Under the pieces are notes generated by a model that saw nothing but the letters and a program-made list of their open reading frames with translations, did no database searches and was not told the origin of the DNA. A DNA stretch of 15,085 nt from Bog-756 sp037141235 (GTDB lineage Bacteria; Actinomycetota; Acidimicrobiia; Acidimicrobiales; RAAP-2). The position numbers were made by a program, and so were the translations under genes. Position 1 is the first letter of the stretch. Each line of letters starts with the position of its first letter. The DNA lies in NCBI GenBank assembly GCA_037141235.1, contig JBAXCY010000054.1, positions 1 to 15,085 of the forward strand, read 5' to 3'. This document shows positions 7,787 to 13,864 of the stretch, piece by piece.

Positions 7787-7994
7787 CTGTTGCTCGCTGT
7801 TCGGTGCGGGTGGGTATGCGGGTGGTCGGCCGGATGGGTGTGGCTCGGGCCGGTTGGGTGTGGCTCGGGCCGCTGTTGAGCTTCATGGGGATTCGTACCT
7901 GGTATTCGGAGCCGTTTGGCTCTTGGGCGACGCAGATGTGCCGAGGATCACCATCAACCGTCGTCCTGCCAGTCGAAGAGTTCGGGTCCTCCAT
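7773..7994 (-). CDS. possible small ORF between trpF and trpB (or frameshifted trpF extension)
   Basis: This frame is +1 relative to trpF, overlaps its last 41 bases and runs 14 bases into trpB. It would give 73 residues from an ATG at 7994 with no good ribosome site. Its middle, just after the trpF stop, reads DPRHICVAQEP then EYQVRIPMKLN. The third codon positions there are mostly G or C, which is more protein-like than expected of a spacer. The C-terminal third is Pro/Thr/Arg-rich because it crosses an 18-base direct repeat. No family is recognised. It may be a small protein, a +1 frameshift continuation of TrpF, or chance. Confidence 0.3.
   Translation of the reverse strand: MEDPNSSTGRTTVDGDPRHICVAQEPNGSEYQVRIPMKLNSGPSHTQPARATPIRPTTRIPTRTEQRATDDDL
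7835..7872. repeat. two direct copies of an 18-base unit, 20-base spacing
   Basis: The 18 bases at 7835-7852 are repeated exactly at 7855-7872, separated by GT. The repeat lies in the trpF-trpB spacer, about 50-85 bases upstream of the trpB start on the minus strand. It is GC-rich and not palindromic, so it looks like a slippage duplication rather than an obvious operator. Confidence 0.85.
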
Positions 7995-8730
7995 GGCCGG
8001 ACGGTCCGGATCCACTATCGGCAACGCCTTCGATACCGTCGGCGGCGATGCGACCAGCGCCTGCCCGGCGGCTCGCATCTCGGGCGGCGTGCACGAAGTC
8101 TCGGATCTTGGCCGGATCCTTGACCCCTGGCGAGGACTCCACTCCGCTGGCCACATCCACTCCCCACGGGTGTAGATGGGTGACGGCCCCGGCCACGTTC
8201 TCCGGTCGCAGTCCTCCCGACACCATCAGCCGGCTCGGGTCGGCCACGCCCTCGGCCAGGCGCCAGTCGAAGAGCTCACCTGACCCGGGGTTCGGACCAT
8301 CGATGAGGAGAGTCCGGGCACCGTACTCGTTGAACCGCTCGATGTTGGGGTGACCAGCCGGCAACGCCTTGATCGTCCAGTTGACCCGCTCGGCGATCCA
8401 CCGGGTGTCCTCCATTGACTCGAACCCGTGCAGCTGCACCGCCCGCAGGCCGATCTGTCCGGCGATCTCGACCACTCGGCGAGGGGACTCGTCTCGGAAC
8501 ACGCCGACGGTGACCGTCTCGTGCGGCAGCCGCTTGACGATGTCGGCCACAGCCGCCGGGGCCATCTGCCGGCTGGAGGGAGCGAACACGAATCCAACCG
8601 CCGAGGCACCCATACCCACCGCCAAGAGTGCGTCTGCCTCTGAGGTGATTCCACAGATCTTGACGAACAACTCTTCTTCGTCGAAGTCACCGCCCGCAGG
8701 CAGACCAGAACGGCCCATCGATCCACTCAT
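7954..8730 (-). CDS. trpF: phosphoribosylanthranilate isomerase with unusual C-terminal tail
   Basis: It isomerises N-(5'-phosphoribosyl)anthranilate to CdRP, the third step after chorismate. The catalytic cysteine is Cys26 in VKICGIT and the catalytic aspartate is Asp144 in LLIDGPNPGSGELFDW. The other barrel motifs GFVFAPSSRQ, VQLHG and SGGLRPENV are present. The ATG at 8730 has GGAG (8738-8741) seven bases upstream and starts 13 bases after the trpC stop; an N-terminal stretch of about 20 residues precedes the barrel. The 258 residues exceed the usual 200-215, because some 40 residues follow the barrel end near residue 219. This tail ends GGPELFDWQDDG, repeating the ELFDW of the active-site loop (152-156) at 250-254. 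Confidence 0.94.
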   Translation of the reverse strand: MSGSMGRSGLPAGGDFDEEELFVKICGITSEADALLAVGMGASAVGFVFAPSSRQMAPAAVADIVKRLPHETVTVGVFRDESPRRVVEIAGQIGLRAVQLHGFESMEDTRWIAERVNWTIKALPAGHPNIERFNEYGARTLLIDGPNPGSGELFDWRLAEGVADPSRLMVSGGLRPENVAGAVTHLHPWGVDVASGVESSPGVKDPAKIRDFVHAARDASRRAGAGRIAADGIEGVADSGSGPSGHGGPELFDWQDDG

Positions 8731-8743
8731 CGGGATACTCCAC

Positions 8744-9553
8744 TCATGCGGAGGCTCCCAGCAGGCGGTCCACTGCTGACGCTCGGTCCGACGACCGCAC
8801 CAGGGTCTCCCCCACCAGCACAGCGACATAGCCCACCGAGGCCAGGCGCTCCACGTCGGCCGCGTCCCGGATCCCGGACTCAGCCACAGCCACGACGCCT
8901 TCGGGCATCCGTTCCCCCATGCGCAGCGCTCGCTCCCGGTCGACCTCGAAGGTGCGCAGATTCCGTTGGTTCACCCCGACCAGATCAGCCCCCACCGCCA
9001 GTGCTCGTTCCAACTCGGCCTCGTCATGCACCTCGACCAGCGGCGCCAGCCCCAGGTCATGAGCCAGAGCCAGCAAGGTTGCGAGTTCGATGTCGTCCAG
9101 GGCGGCCACGATCAACAAGACGGCATCGGCTCCCATCGTCCGCGCGTCACATACATCAAGTGGACCAACGGTGAAGTCCTTGCGGAGCACCGGAAGATTG
9201 CCGGCCGCCCGGGCCGCCACCAGGTCGCCACGACTACCGCCGAAGAACTCCTCATCGGTAAGAACCGAGAGGCATGATGCGCCGCCCGCTTCGTACTCCA
9301 TCGCTACCGATGCCGGATCGAGGGTGGGGTCCAGATCCCCCTTCGACGGCGATCGTCGCTTGATCTCCGAGATGACCGCCATGCCTCGGGCCGCGTGCCC
9401 GGCCAGGATCGCCTCCACGAAGGGCCTCCGGCCGGCCGGACCCTCCCGGACAGCCAGGGCGCGAGCCTCCTCGACGACCGAGGCCGCGTCACGAGTGTCC
9501 GCAGACATGGCGGTGCGGTGCGCAACAAGGATCGAGTCGAGATAGGCCGGCAT
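8744..9553 (-). CDS. trpC: indole-3-glycerol phosphate synthase
   Basis: It closes the indole ring, converting CdRP to indole-3-glycerol phosphate with loss of CO2 and water. The TIM barrel carries the full catalytic set: Lys65 in SEIKRRSPSKG, Lys125 in LPVLRKDF, Glu174 in APLVEVHDE, Asn195 in VGVNQRNL and Glu225-Ser226 in VAESGIRD. The C-terminus VAVLVGETLV is the phosphate-binding strand. The 269 residues are normal for a single-function TrpC. The ATG at 9553 has only a poor ribosome site (an AGG about ten bases away). It is the first trp gene of this group; no Trp-codon-rich leader peptide was found in the 125 bases upstream. Confidence 0.96.
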   Translation of the reverse strand: MPAYLDSILVAHRTAMSADTRDAASVVEEARALAVREGPAGRRPFVEAILAGHAARGMAVISEIKRRSPSKGDLDPTLDPASVAMEYEAGGASCLSVLTDEEFFGGSRGDLVAARAAGNLPVLRKDFTVGPLDVCDARTMGADAVLLIVAALDDIELATLLALAHDLGLAPLVEVHDEAELERALAVGADLVGVNQRNLRTFEVDRERALRMGERMPEGVVAVAESGIRDAADVERLASVGYVAVLVGETLVRSSDRASAVDRLLGASA

Positions 9554-9596
9554 CAGTGTTCAGCCTACCGGGAGGCCGTGCCCCGACAGTGGTACG

Positions 9597-9618
9597 TGCC
9601 GCCCCTCATCGGCGGGCA
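9597..9618 (-). terminator. weak hairpin between the lipoprotein gene and trpC
   Basis: TGCCGCC (9597-9603) pairs with GGC and GGCA (9611-9613, 9615-9618), giving seven base pairs with G9614 bulged and a 7-base loop. On the minus strand it lies after the lipoprotein stop and 44 bases before trpC. It could end the upstream transcript or sit in the trpC leader. The evidence is structural only. Confidence 0.22.
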
Positions 9619-9678
9619 ACGGACCGCTCCCTTCAATCGGAGCCGCACGATGCAGTCGCGCAGTGGCCGAGGGAGTGC

Positions 9679-10410
9679 TCAGTCCCCTGTTGGAATGGCT
9701 ATCGAAGGACTGGTCCCGATCGCCGAATAGCTGATCTCGGCATTGATGGCCTTCCCCTGGTCGCCAGACTTGATGGCCAGATCGGAGATCAGCCCTGACT
9801 TCACGACCACGGTGCCCGACAGGCTCTTCTTCGGGCCGGTGGAAATACCCTGGACGATCTTGGCCGCGGCCGAAGCCGGCAGGGTGAACTGATAGGTCAC
9901 CTGACCGTCTGCCCCCTTCACTGCCGTCACCCCTGTCGCCTGATCCAGTACGGCGAAGGCGGCCCGAGGGTCAGAGGTACCGGATCCACTGGTGACCTTG
10001 CGTTGCCAAGCCCCAGTCGAGGACTTGACGTAGGACTTCGAGCCCACGAACAGCACGTTGATGGGCACCCCAAGGCCCGTAGTGAGCTGGAGAGCGACCA
10101 CATCGGGGGCTTGGAACTGGCCGGACAGTGGGGTGCTGGACCCAGCAGTGGTCACTGTTCCAGCAAAGGTGAAGTTCTGGGCCTTGGACATGGCCTGGGC
10201 CGCGACCTTGAGCTCGGCGAGCGAACTGGCGCCGGCCGCCGAGGTCGTCGTTGTCGTGGTGGCCGAAGATCCACCTCCGCATGCACTTACGCCTGCGGCC
10301 ACTGCACACAGAACTACTGCCACGAAGGCATCTCGTACTACGACACGTCCCCGAGAACCCTGATTCGGGCTCCCGGGGAGGCGTGCGTAACTAGCTTGAA
10401 ATCGGCCCAT
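9679..10410 (-). CDS. LppX/LprG-like lipoprotein
   Basis: This is a predicted exported lipoprotein. A hydrophobic run near residues 27-43 ends in the lipobox VSAC, with Cys44 as the lipidated residue, followed by GGGSS and a run of six threonines. The mature part of about 200 residues alternates polar and hydrophobic positions like a beta-rich half-barrel. It has motifs such as NFTFAGTVTTAG, INVLFVGSKSYVKS, GAWQRK and SGLISDLAI that recall the LppX_LprAFG family, whose known members carry lipids across the actinobacterial envelope. That assignment is by look, so the cargo is unknown. AAAGG lies just upstream of the ATG and runs on from the TGA of the preceding gene, with only eight bases between the genes. 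This implies one transcript and coupled translation. Confidence 0.75.
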   Translation of the reverse strand: MGRFQASYARLPGSPNQGSRGRVVVRDAFVAVVLCAVAAGVSACGGGSSATTTTTTSAAGASSLAELKVAAQAMSKAQNFTFAGTVTTAGSSTPLSGQFQAPDVVALQLTTGLGVPINVLFVGSKSYVKSSTGAWQRKVTSGSGTSDPRAAFAVLDQATGVTAVKGADGQVTYQFTLPASAAAKIVQGISTGPKKSLSGTVVVKSGLISDLAIKSGDQGKAINAEISYSAIGTSPSIAIPTGD

Positions 10411-10418
10411 CTCGCCTT

Positions 10419-11162
10419 TCAGTGTCCGAAGACGTTGGTGTGACCCAGTTCTGGGTCACCCTGTGACGAATCGCCCGAAGTATCGTCGCTCACGCCCGGC
10501 GTGCTGGTCGTGCTGGTCGTGCTGCTGGATGCATGCGACTCCGAACCATCGTCGTCTCCATGATCACCGGCACTGTTGTCGTCGGTCTTCGGGACTGAGG
10601 GGGCAGTCGTAGGCGGGGTGGACGAGTCGTCGTCAGATGCCTTGGCACCGTGGTTGCCTTCGTCACCATGGCCACCCTCGCTACCCGTTGTCGAGTCGTG
10701 GGAGTCATCGCCCGTACCGTCATCGTCCGGCTCAGAGACATCGACCTCAGCGGTCACCTTTGGACCCGACTCGGTCATATGCACCTCGACCTCGAGGACC
10801 TGTGTGGCGGTGGCCGACGTGAATACGACTGCTACGCCTTCAGCGGTCGCTACCGGCGTACCTGCGGTGAACCCTGAGCCATCGACTGCCACCACGAGCA
10901 ACCCGGACACGGCCCCTGTGGCGGGGTCGACGGTAAAGGTGAGGGTACCGATACCCGGCAGCGTGATGGTGAAGTCATTACCGACATTCGCCACCACGGG
11001 GGCATTCGGGTCCGTCGTGGTAGTCGTCGGAGTGGCGACAGTGGTGCTGGTGGTGCTGGTGGTCGTCGTGGTGTCAGCCGCCGCCATGGTGGCGGGGACT
11101 ACGGCAACGCCGAGTCCCAGCAGTGCAGCAGCGCTGGCAGTTGCAATACGTCTGAATGACAT
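10419..11162 (-). CDS. secreted Thr/Ser-rich protein with Asp/His-rich tail, unknown function
   Basis: A clear signal peptide (residues 1-29, cleavage after TMAAA) is followed by a Thr/Ser linker (30-50). Next comes a beta-rich domain of about 90 residues (53-142) with DFTITLPGIGTLTFTVD and a TAEVDV end. The last 105 residues are disordered-looking, rich in Asp, Ser, Gly, Thr and His, and end GHTNVFGH. There are no cysteines, no membrane anchor and no sortase signal, so free secretion is expected. The open frame extends upstream, but ATG 11162 is chosen because AGGAGGT at 11171-11177 is a near-perfect ribosome site and the signal peptide begins there. The family is not recognised. It heads a two-gene unit with the lipoprotein and is divergent from the ECF sigma gene, its likely regulator. 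Confidence 0.8.
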   Translation of the reverse strand: MSFRRIATASAAALLGLGVAVVPATMAAADTTTTTSTTSTTVATPTTTTTDPNAPVVANVGNDFTITLPGIGTLTFTVDPATGAVSGLLVVAVDGSGFTAGTPVATAEGVAVVFTSATATQVLEVEVHMTESGPKVTAEVDVSEPDDDGTGDDSHDSTTGSEGGHGDEGNHGAKASDDDSSTPPTTAPSVPKTDDNSAGDHGDDDGSESHASSSTTSTTSTPGVSDDTSGDSSQGDPELGHTNVFGH

Positions 11163-11170
11163 GTGTGTCG

Positions 11171-11177
11171 ACCTCCT
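11171..11177 (-). promoter_or_regulatory. strong Shine-Dalgarno of the secreted-protein gene
   Basis: On the minus strand this reads AGGAGGT, nearly full complementarity to the 16S rRNA tail, eight bases before ATG 11162. It is the strongest ribosome site seen in the window. It fixes the start of a gene whose open frame is 109 codons longer, and it suggests abundant expression. Confidence 0.85.
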
Positions 11178-11224
11178 GGTCGTCGGCGGGTTTGGCTCGT
11201 TCCACCGGCTACATCGCTGGAAAG

Positions 11225-11237
11225 GTGACCGCGTCAC
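11225..11237. promoter_or_regulatory. perfect inverted repeat in divergent promoter region, possible operator
   Basis: GTGAC-CGC-GTCAC has two perfect 5-base arms around three bases. It lies 63-75 bases upstream of the secreted-protein start and about 155 upstream of the sigma start. Next to it, 11240-11256 is the only AT-rich patch of this 230-base intergenic region, which is where a promoter core would be expected. GGAAC at 11310-11314 resembles an ECF -35 box on the plus strand, but no good -10 follows at the right distance. Confidence 0.3.
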
Positions 11238-11262
11238 AGTTATCTCAAACTTTTCCGCAGAA

Positions 11263-11280
11263 CGGGGTTCTCGAGCCCCG
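11263..11280. promoter_or_regulatory. GC-rich hairpin in the sigma/secreted-protein intergenic region
   Basis: CGGGGTT (11263-11269) can pair with GAGCCCCG (to 11280) through five G-C pairs, one G-U pair and one A-U pair around a 4-base CTCG loop. It lies 113 bases before the sigma start. It may be a leader structure or part of a binding site. Its position between divergent genes argues against a simple terminator. Confidence 0.25.
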
Positions 11281-11392
11281 GCCCGGTACGCTAAGCCAAG
11301 GGTGGCGGTGGAACTACACGTGCACCTGGGTAATCGGTGCAGCCAAGTTTCCGGTGTGACACGGCAACTTCTGGGGCGATAGGACAGTCGAG

Positions 11393-11944
11393 TTGGAACA
11401 TTCCGCCGATCACGATGGTGAGGCAGCTCGGCTCTTGGCCGGGGACGCAACCACCTGGGAGGCCCTTTATGAACGGGTGCACCCCGCAATGCTGGCTTAC
11501 GCAGACCGCAGACTAGGAAGCACCGAGGATGCCCGAGACGCCGTCTCCGAGGCTATGACCAGGGCCGTCTCCAGTGTCGAGCGCATGGCTGACTTGGATC
11601 TCGTGCCGGATGCCTGGCTCTTCGGGATCCTCCGCCACGTGGTGATCGATCAGCAGCGGCGCAACTACCGTCGGCGTGATCTACCCGTCCACCGCCCGAT
11701 CGAGGATCCCGAGGCCCTGGAGACCTTGGTCATCGAAGGCGAACAGGACGCGGTCCGCCTGGCGTTCTCCCGCCTGTCCGACAGTGATCGTGAGCTCCTT
11801 GAGTTGCGCGTCGTGGCCGGACTGAACTCGGACGACGTGGCCTCTCTTCTGGGCATGAAGTCGGGAGCAGTCCGCATGGCCCAGGTTCGGGCCTTGAACC
11901 GGCTCCGTTCGCTGATGGTCGAGATCGAAGGAGTGGGATCGTGA
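11393..11944 (+). CDS. ECF-type RNA polymerase sigma factor
   Basis: This alternative sigma factor of 183 residues carries the two conserved parts of the ECF group. Region 2 (about 24-92) has RRLGSTEDARDAVSEAMTRA and AWLFGILRHVVIDQQRR. Region 4 (about 125-175) has LSDSDRELLELRVVAGLNSDDVASLLG followed by a helix-turn-helix ending in VRMAQVRALNRLR. It starts with TTG at 11393, chosen because AGGA (11381-11384) is eight bases upstream and no ATG or GTG fits better. The stop overlaps the next gene's GTG as GTGA, the usual coupling of a sigma factor and its anti-sigma partner. The divergent envelope genes are likely targets, by position only. The ECF subgroup is not identified. Confidence 0.9.
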   Translation: MEHSADHDGEAARLLAGDATTWEALYERVHPAMLAYADRRLGSTEDARDAVSEAMTRAVSSVERMADLDLVPDAWLFGILRHVVIDQQRRNYRRRDLPVHRPIEDPEALETLVIEGEQDAVRLAFSRLSDSDRELLELRVVAGLNSDDVASLLGMKSGAVRMAQVRALNRLRSLMVEIEGVGS

Positions 11945-12873
11945 AGGAGATGCTCGACGACGATGCCCTGCTGGCAACCCTGGGGGCAGCCCTGGCCCCC
12001 GAGCCGTCGTCTCCCACCGCCGGTCAGATGGCCGCGCTCCACGCTGCGCTGGACGCCCGGTCGGGGCTTATCTCGGCGGCCGCCCCCGACGCCGTGATCG
12101 TCCCCCTCGGCCCTTCGGCCGGAGCAACGGGGTCCCGAAGCGCTCGCATCCACCGACTGCGGCACCCGGTCGCCGTGCTGGTCGGCGTGGCCGTACTGGC
12201 CACTAGCGGTGTGGCTGCCGCCGGTGTGGCCATGGACACCATGCCTGGGCCCGCCCGTCATGTGGCCTACTCGATCGGTCTCCCGGTGACCTCTCCGGCA
12301 CTGGAGTCCGCCAGGGCGACCCTCGGCGCCCTCGAAGCAACGCTGCAAGGCCACGACCGAGTGGCCGTCCTGGACTTGACTGCCCTGCTGCGGACCCAGT
12401 TGGCCGCCTTGTCCGATTCGGATCGCGCCCAGATCGAGCCTGCCGCTGGCCGTCTGCTGGCTTTGGCAAACGCCTTCCTCGAGGGAGAGGCGGCAAGCGG
12501 GATACCTCAGAATCCGATCCCTCCCGTCACTGGGGAGGGCACGCACGCCGACACTGGCAATGCGGACAATGCGGGCGATGCGGAGACTTCTGGATCTTCC
12601 CGGCCCTCCAGGGGCACGGATTCTCCAGCGACCGGATCGCCCGAGTCAGGCGAAGGGTCCGGTGACGCATCGGTTCCACCCATGGATCACGGATCGCAAA
12701 CACCCCAAGATGACACCACAGGTGATTCCGGAACGCCGGAAGGTGCCACCACCGACTCCCAAGGCGGTTCGGGGGATCCGACGTCCGGAAGTCCTGCTGA
12801 TTCGGGGTCATCGGACACGACGGACTCGCCCTTGGCGCCGCACGAACTCGGCCCTGGCTCCCATTCCGGCTGA
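11941..12873 (+). CDS. single-pass membrane protein, probable anti-sigma factor
   Basis: This 310-residue protein overlaps the sigma gene by four bases, which makes it the likely partner that holds the sigma factor inactive at the membrane. Residues 1-45 look like the short sigma-binding segment, with acidic and alanine-rich helices. One membrane helix spans about 76-97 (VAVLVGVAVLATSGVAAAGV) after a basic stretch RIHRLRH. Residues 115-185 form two or three long helices with regular Leu/Ala spacing. Residues 186-310 are a Ser/Gly/Asp/Thr/Pro-rich tail with no predicted fold, expected outside the cell. The zinc-anti-sigma motif HxxxCxxC is absent, and no cysteine was found. The start is GTG 11941; ATG 11950 in the same frame is the alternative. 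The function is inferred from context and topology. Confidence 0.65.
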   Translation: MKEMLDDDALLATLGAALAPEPSSPTAGQMAALHAALDARSGLISAAAPDAVIVPLGPSAGATGSRSARIHRLRHPVAVLVGVAVLATSGVAAAGVAMDTMPGPARHVAYSIGLPVTSPALESARATLGALEATLQGHDRVAVLDLTALLRTQLAALSDSDRAQIEPAAGRLLALANAFLEGEAASGIPQNPIPPVTGEGTHADTGNADNAGDAETSGSSRPSRGTDSPATGSPESGEGSGDASVPPMDHGSQTPQDDTTGDSGTPEGATTDSQGGSGDPTSGSPADSGSSDTTDSPLAPHELGPGSHSG

Positions 12874-12896
12874 CCCCGGCTGACCCCGGCTGACTC
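12867..12896 (+). repeat. three tandem 10-base units at the end of the anti-sigma gene
   Basis: CGGCTGACCC is repeated three times in a row; the last copy has CTC for CCC. Each unit contains TGA, and because the period is 10 the three TGAs fall in all three frames (12871, 12881, 12891). The first of them is the stop of the anti-sigma gene. Confidence 0.85.
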
Positions 12897-12933
12897 CGAT
12901 CGCACGTGGGCCGACCCCAAGTAGCCGCGACTT

Positions 12934-12955
12934 GTCGACCGCCCGTCGACCGCCC
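12934..12955. repeat. two tandem copies of an 11-base unit
   Basis: GTCGACCGCCC occurs at 12934-12944 and again at 12945-12955, with a third partial copy (TTGACCGCC) at 12958-12966. It lies in the 163-base spacer before the dehydrogenase gene, which otherwise holds nothing firm. Confidence 0.7.
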
Positions 12956-13036
12956 CATTGACCGCCAGCACATCGGGGGCCAGTGTGTGGTGGGAGTGTG
13001 CTCAGTGCGACTCGCGTATCGGACAGAGGAGTGACA

Positions 13037-13834
13037 ATGCAAAAAGTGATTCTCATCACTGGGGCCTCGGCCGGTATCGGCCTGGCCACTGCTGATCTCC
13101 TGCATGCGTCCGGTTGGACCGTCATCGGCGCCAGCCGACGAGGCACGGGACCGGGAACCTGGCAGTCGGTGGTTATGGACGTCGACAACGACGCGTCGGT
13201 CACCGACGGCGTCAACTCGGTCATCGCCGAGCATGGACGGATCGATGCCGTAGTCGCATGTGCGGGTTGGGGTCTGGCTGGATCAGTGGAGCAGACCCCG
13301 ATCGCTGACGCCCAGGACCAGTTCCAAACCAACTTCTGGGGCGCAGCCCGAGTAGTCCAATCGGTGCTTCCTTATTTGCGCCTGCAGGCCTCCGGACGGA
13401 TCATCCTGGTCAGTTCGATAGGTGGGGTAGTCGGGATCCCGTTCCAGGCGTTCTACACCGCCTCGAAGTTCGCCATGGAGGGCTACGGCGAGGCGCTGGC
13501 CTACGAGGTAGCTCCCTTCGGGATCGAAGTCACCCTGGTCGAACCGGGCAATATCCGGACCGACTTCACCTCGAGTCGCCGAGACGTTGTCCCCATCGGT
13601 CCCGATGTCTATGCGTCAGCGCGTACCAAGGCCATCGAGAAGATGGAGGACGACGAACGGAACGGAGCGCCGGCGGACGATGTAGCCAGGGCCATCGCCC
13701 ATGCCCTCGAATCGTCCCGACCACGCCGCCGCGTCTCGGTCGGCAAGATGGGCGAACGGGTGGGAATCATCGGCAAGCGCCTCCTCCCGTATCGCCTCTT
13801 CGAAGCAGGGGCCAAGGGCAGCCTAGGAATCTGA
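13037..13834 (+). CDS. short-chain dehydrogenase/reductase
   Basis: This is a classical NAD(P)-dependent oxidoreductase of 265 residues. The nucleotide loop TGASAGIG is at 8-15, Asn99 lies in TNFWG, and the catalytic Ser127, Tyr140 and Lys144 keep the normal spacing. The usual NNAG strand reads ACAG (74-77), so the first conserved Asn is lost. ASRR at 32-35 puts arginines where NADP-binding members hold the 2'-phosphate. The C-terminal part carries VEPGNIRTDF, typical of the branch that acts on lipid or steroid-like substrates, but the substrate is not identifiable. ATG 13037 is chosen for GAGGAG at 13026-13031, five bases upstream; the frame runs back to 12983. TTGACC at 12958-12963 with CAGTGT 17 bases later is a weak promoter candidate. 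It converges with the next gene at a 30-base gap. Confidence 0.88.
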   Translation: MQKVILITGASAGIGLATADLLHASGWTVIGASRRGTGPGTWQSVVMDVDNDASVTDGVNSVIAEHGRIDAVVACAGWGLAGSVEQTPIADAQDQFQTNFWGAARVVQSVLPYLRLQASGRIILVSSIGGVVGIPFQAFYTASKFAMEGYGEALAYEVAPFGIEVTLVEPGNIRTDFTSSRRDVVPIGPDVYASARTKAIEKMEDDERNGAPADDVARAIAHALESSRPRRRVSVGKMGERVGIIGKRLLPYRLFEAGAKGSLGI

Positions 13835-13864
13835 GGAACACTCCCGGCACGGCACATTGGAACC

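Noticed and set aside
9554..9678. A trp attenuator with a Trp-rich leader peptide before trpC
   Set aside because: No short frame with consecutive TGG codons was found on the minus strand. Only one weak hairpin is present.
11163..11489. An N-terminal extension of 109 codons on the secreted-protein gene
   Set aside because: The strong AGGAGGT and signal peptide fix the start at 11162. The extension would run across the sigma gene's start and is not protein-like.
12908..12970. A recombination or attachment site suggested by repeated GTCGAC
   Set aside because: The units are only 11 bases, sit in a GC-rich spacer, and there is no integrase or tRNA copy nearby.
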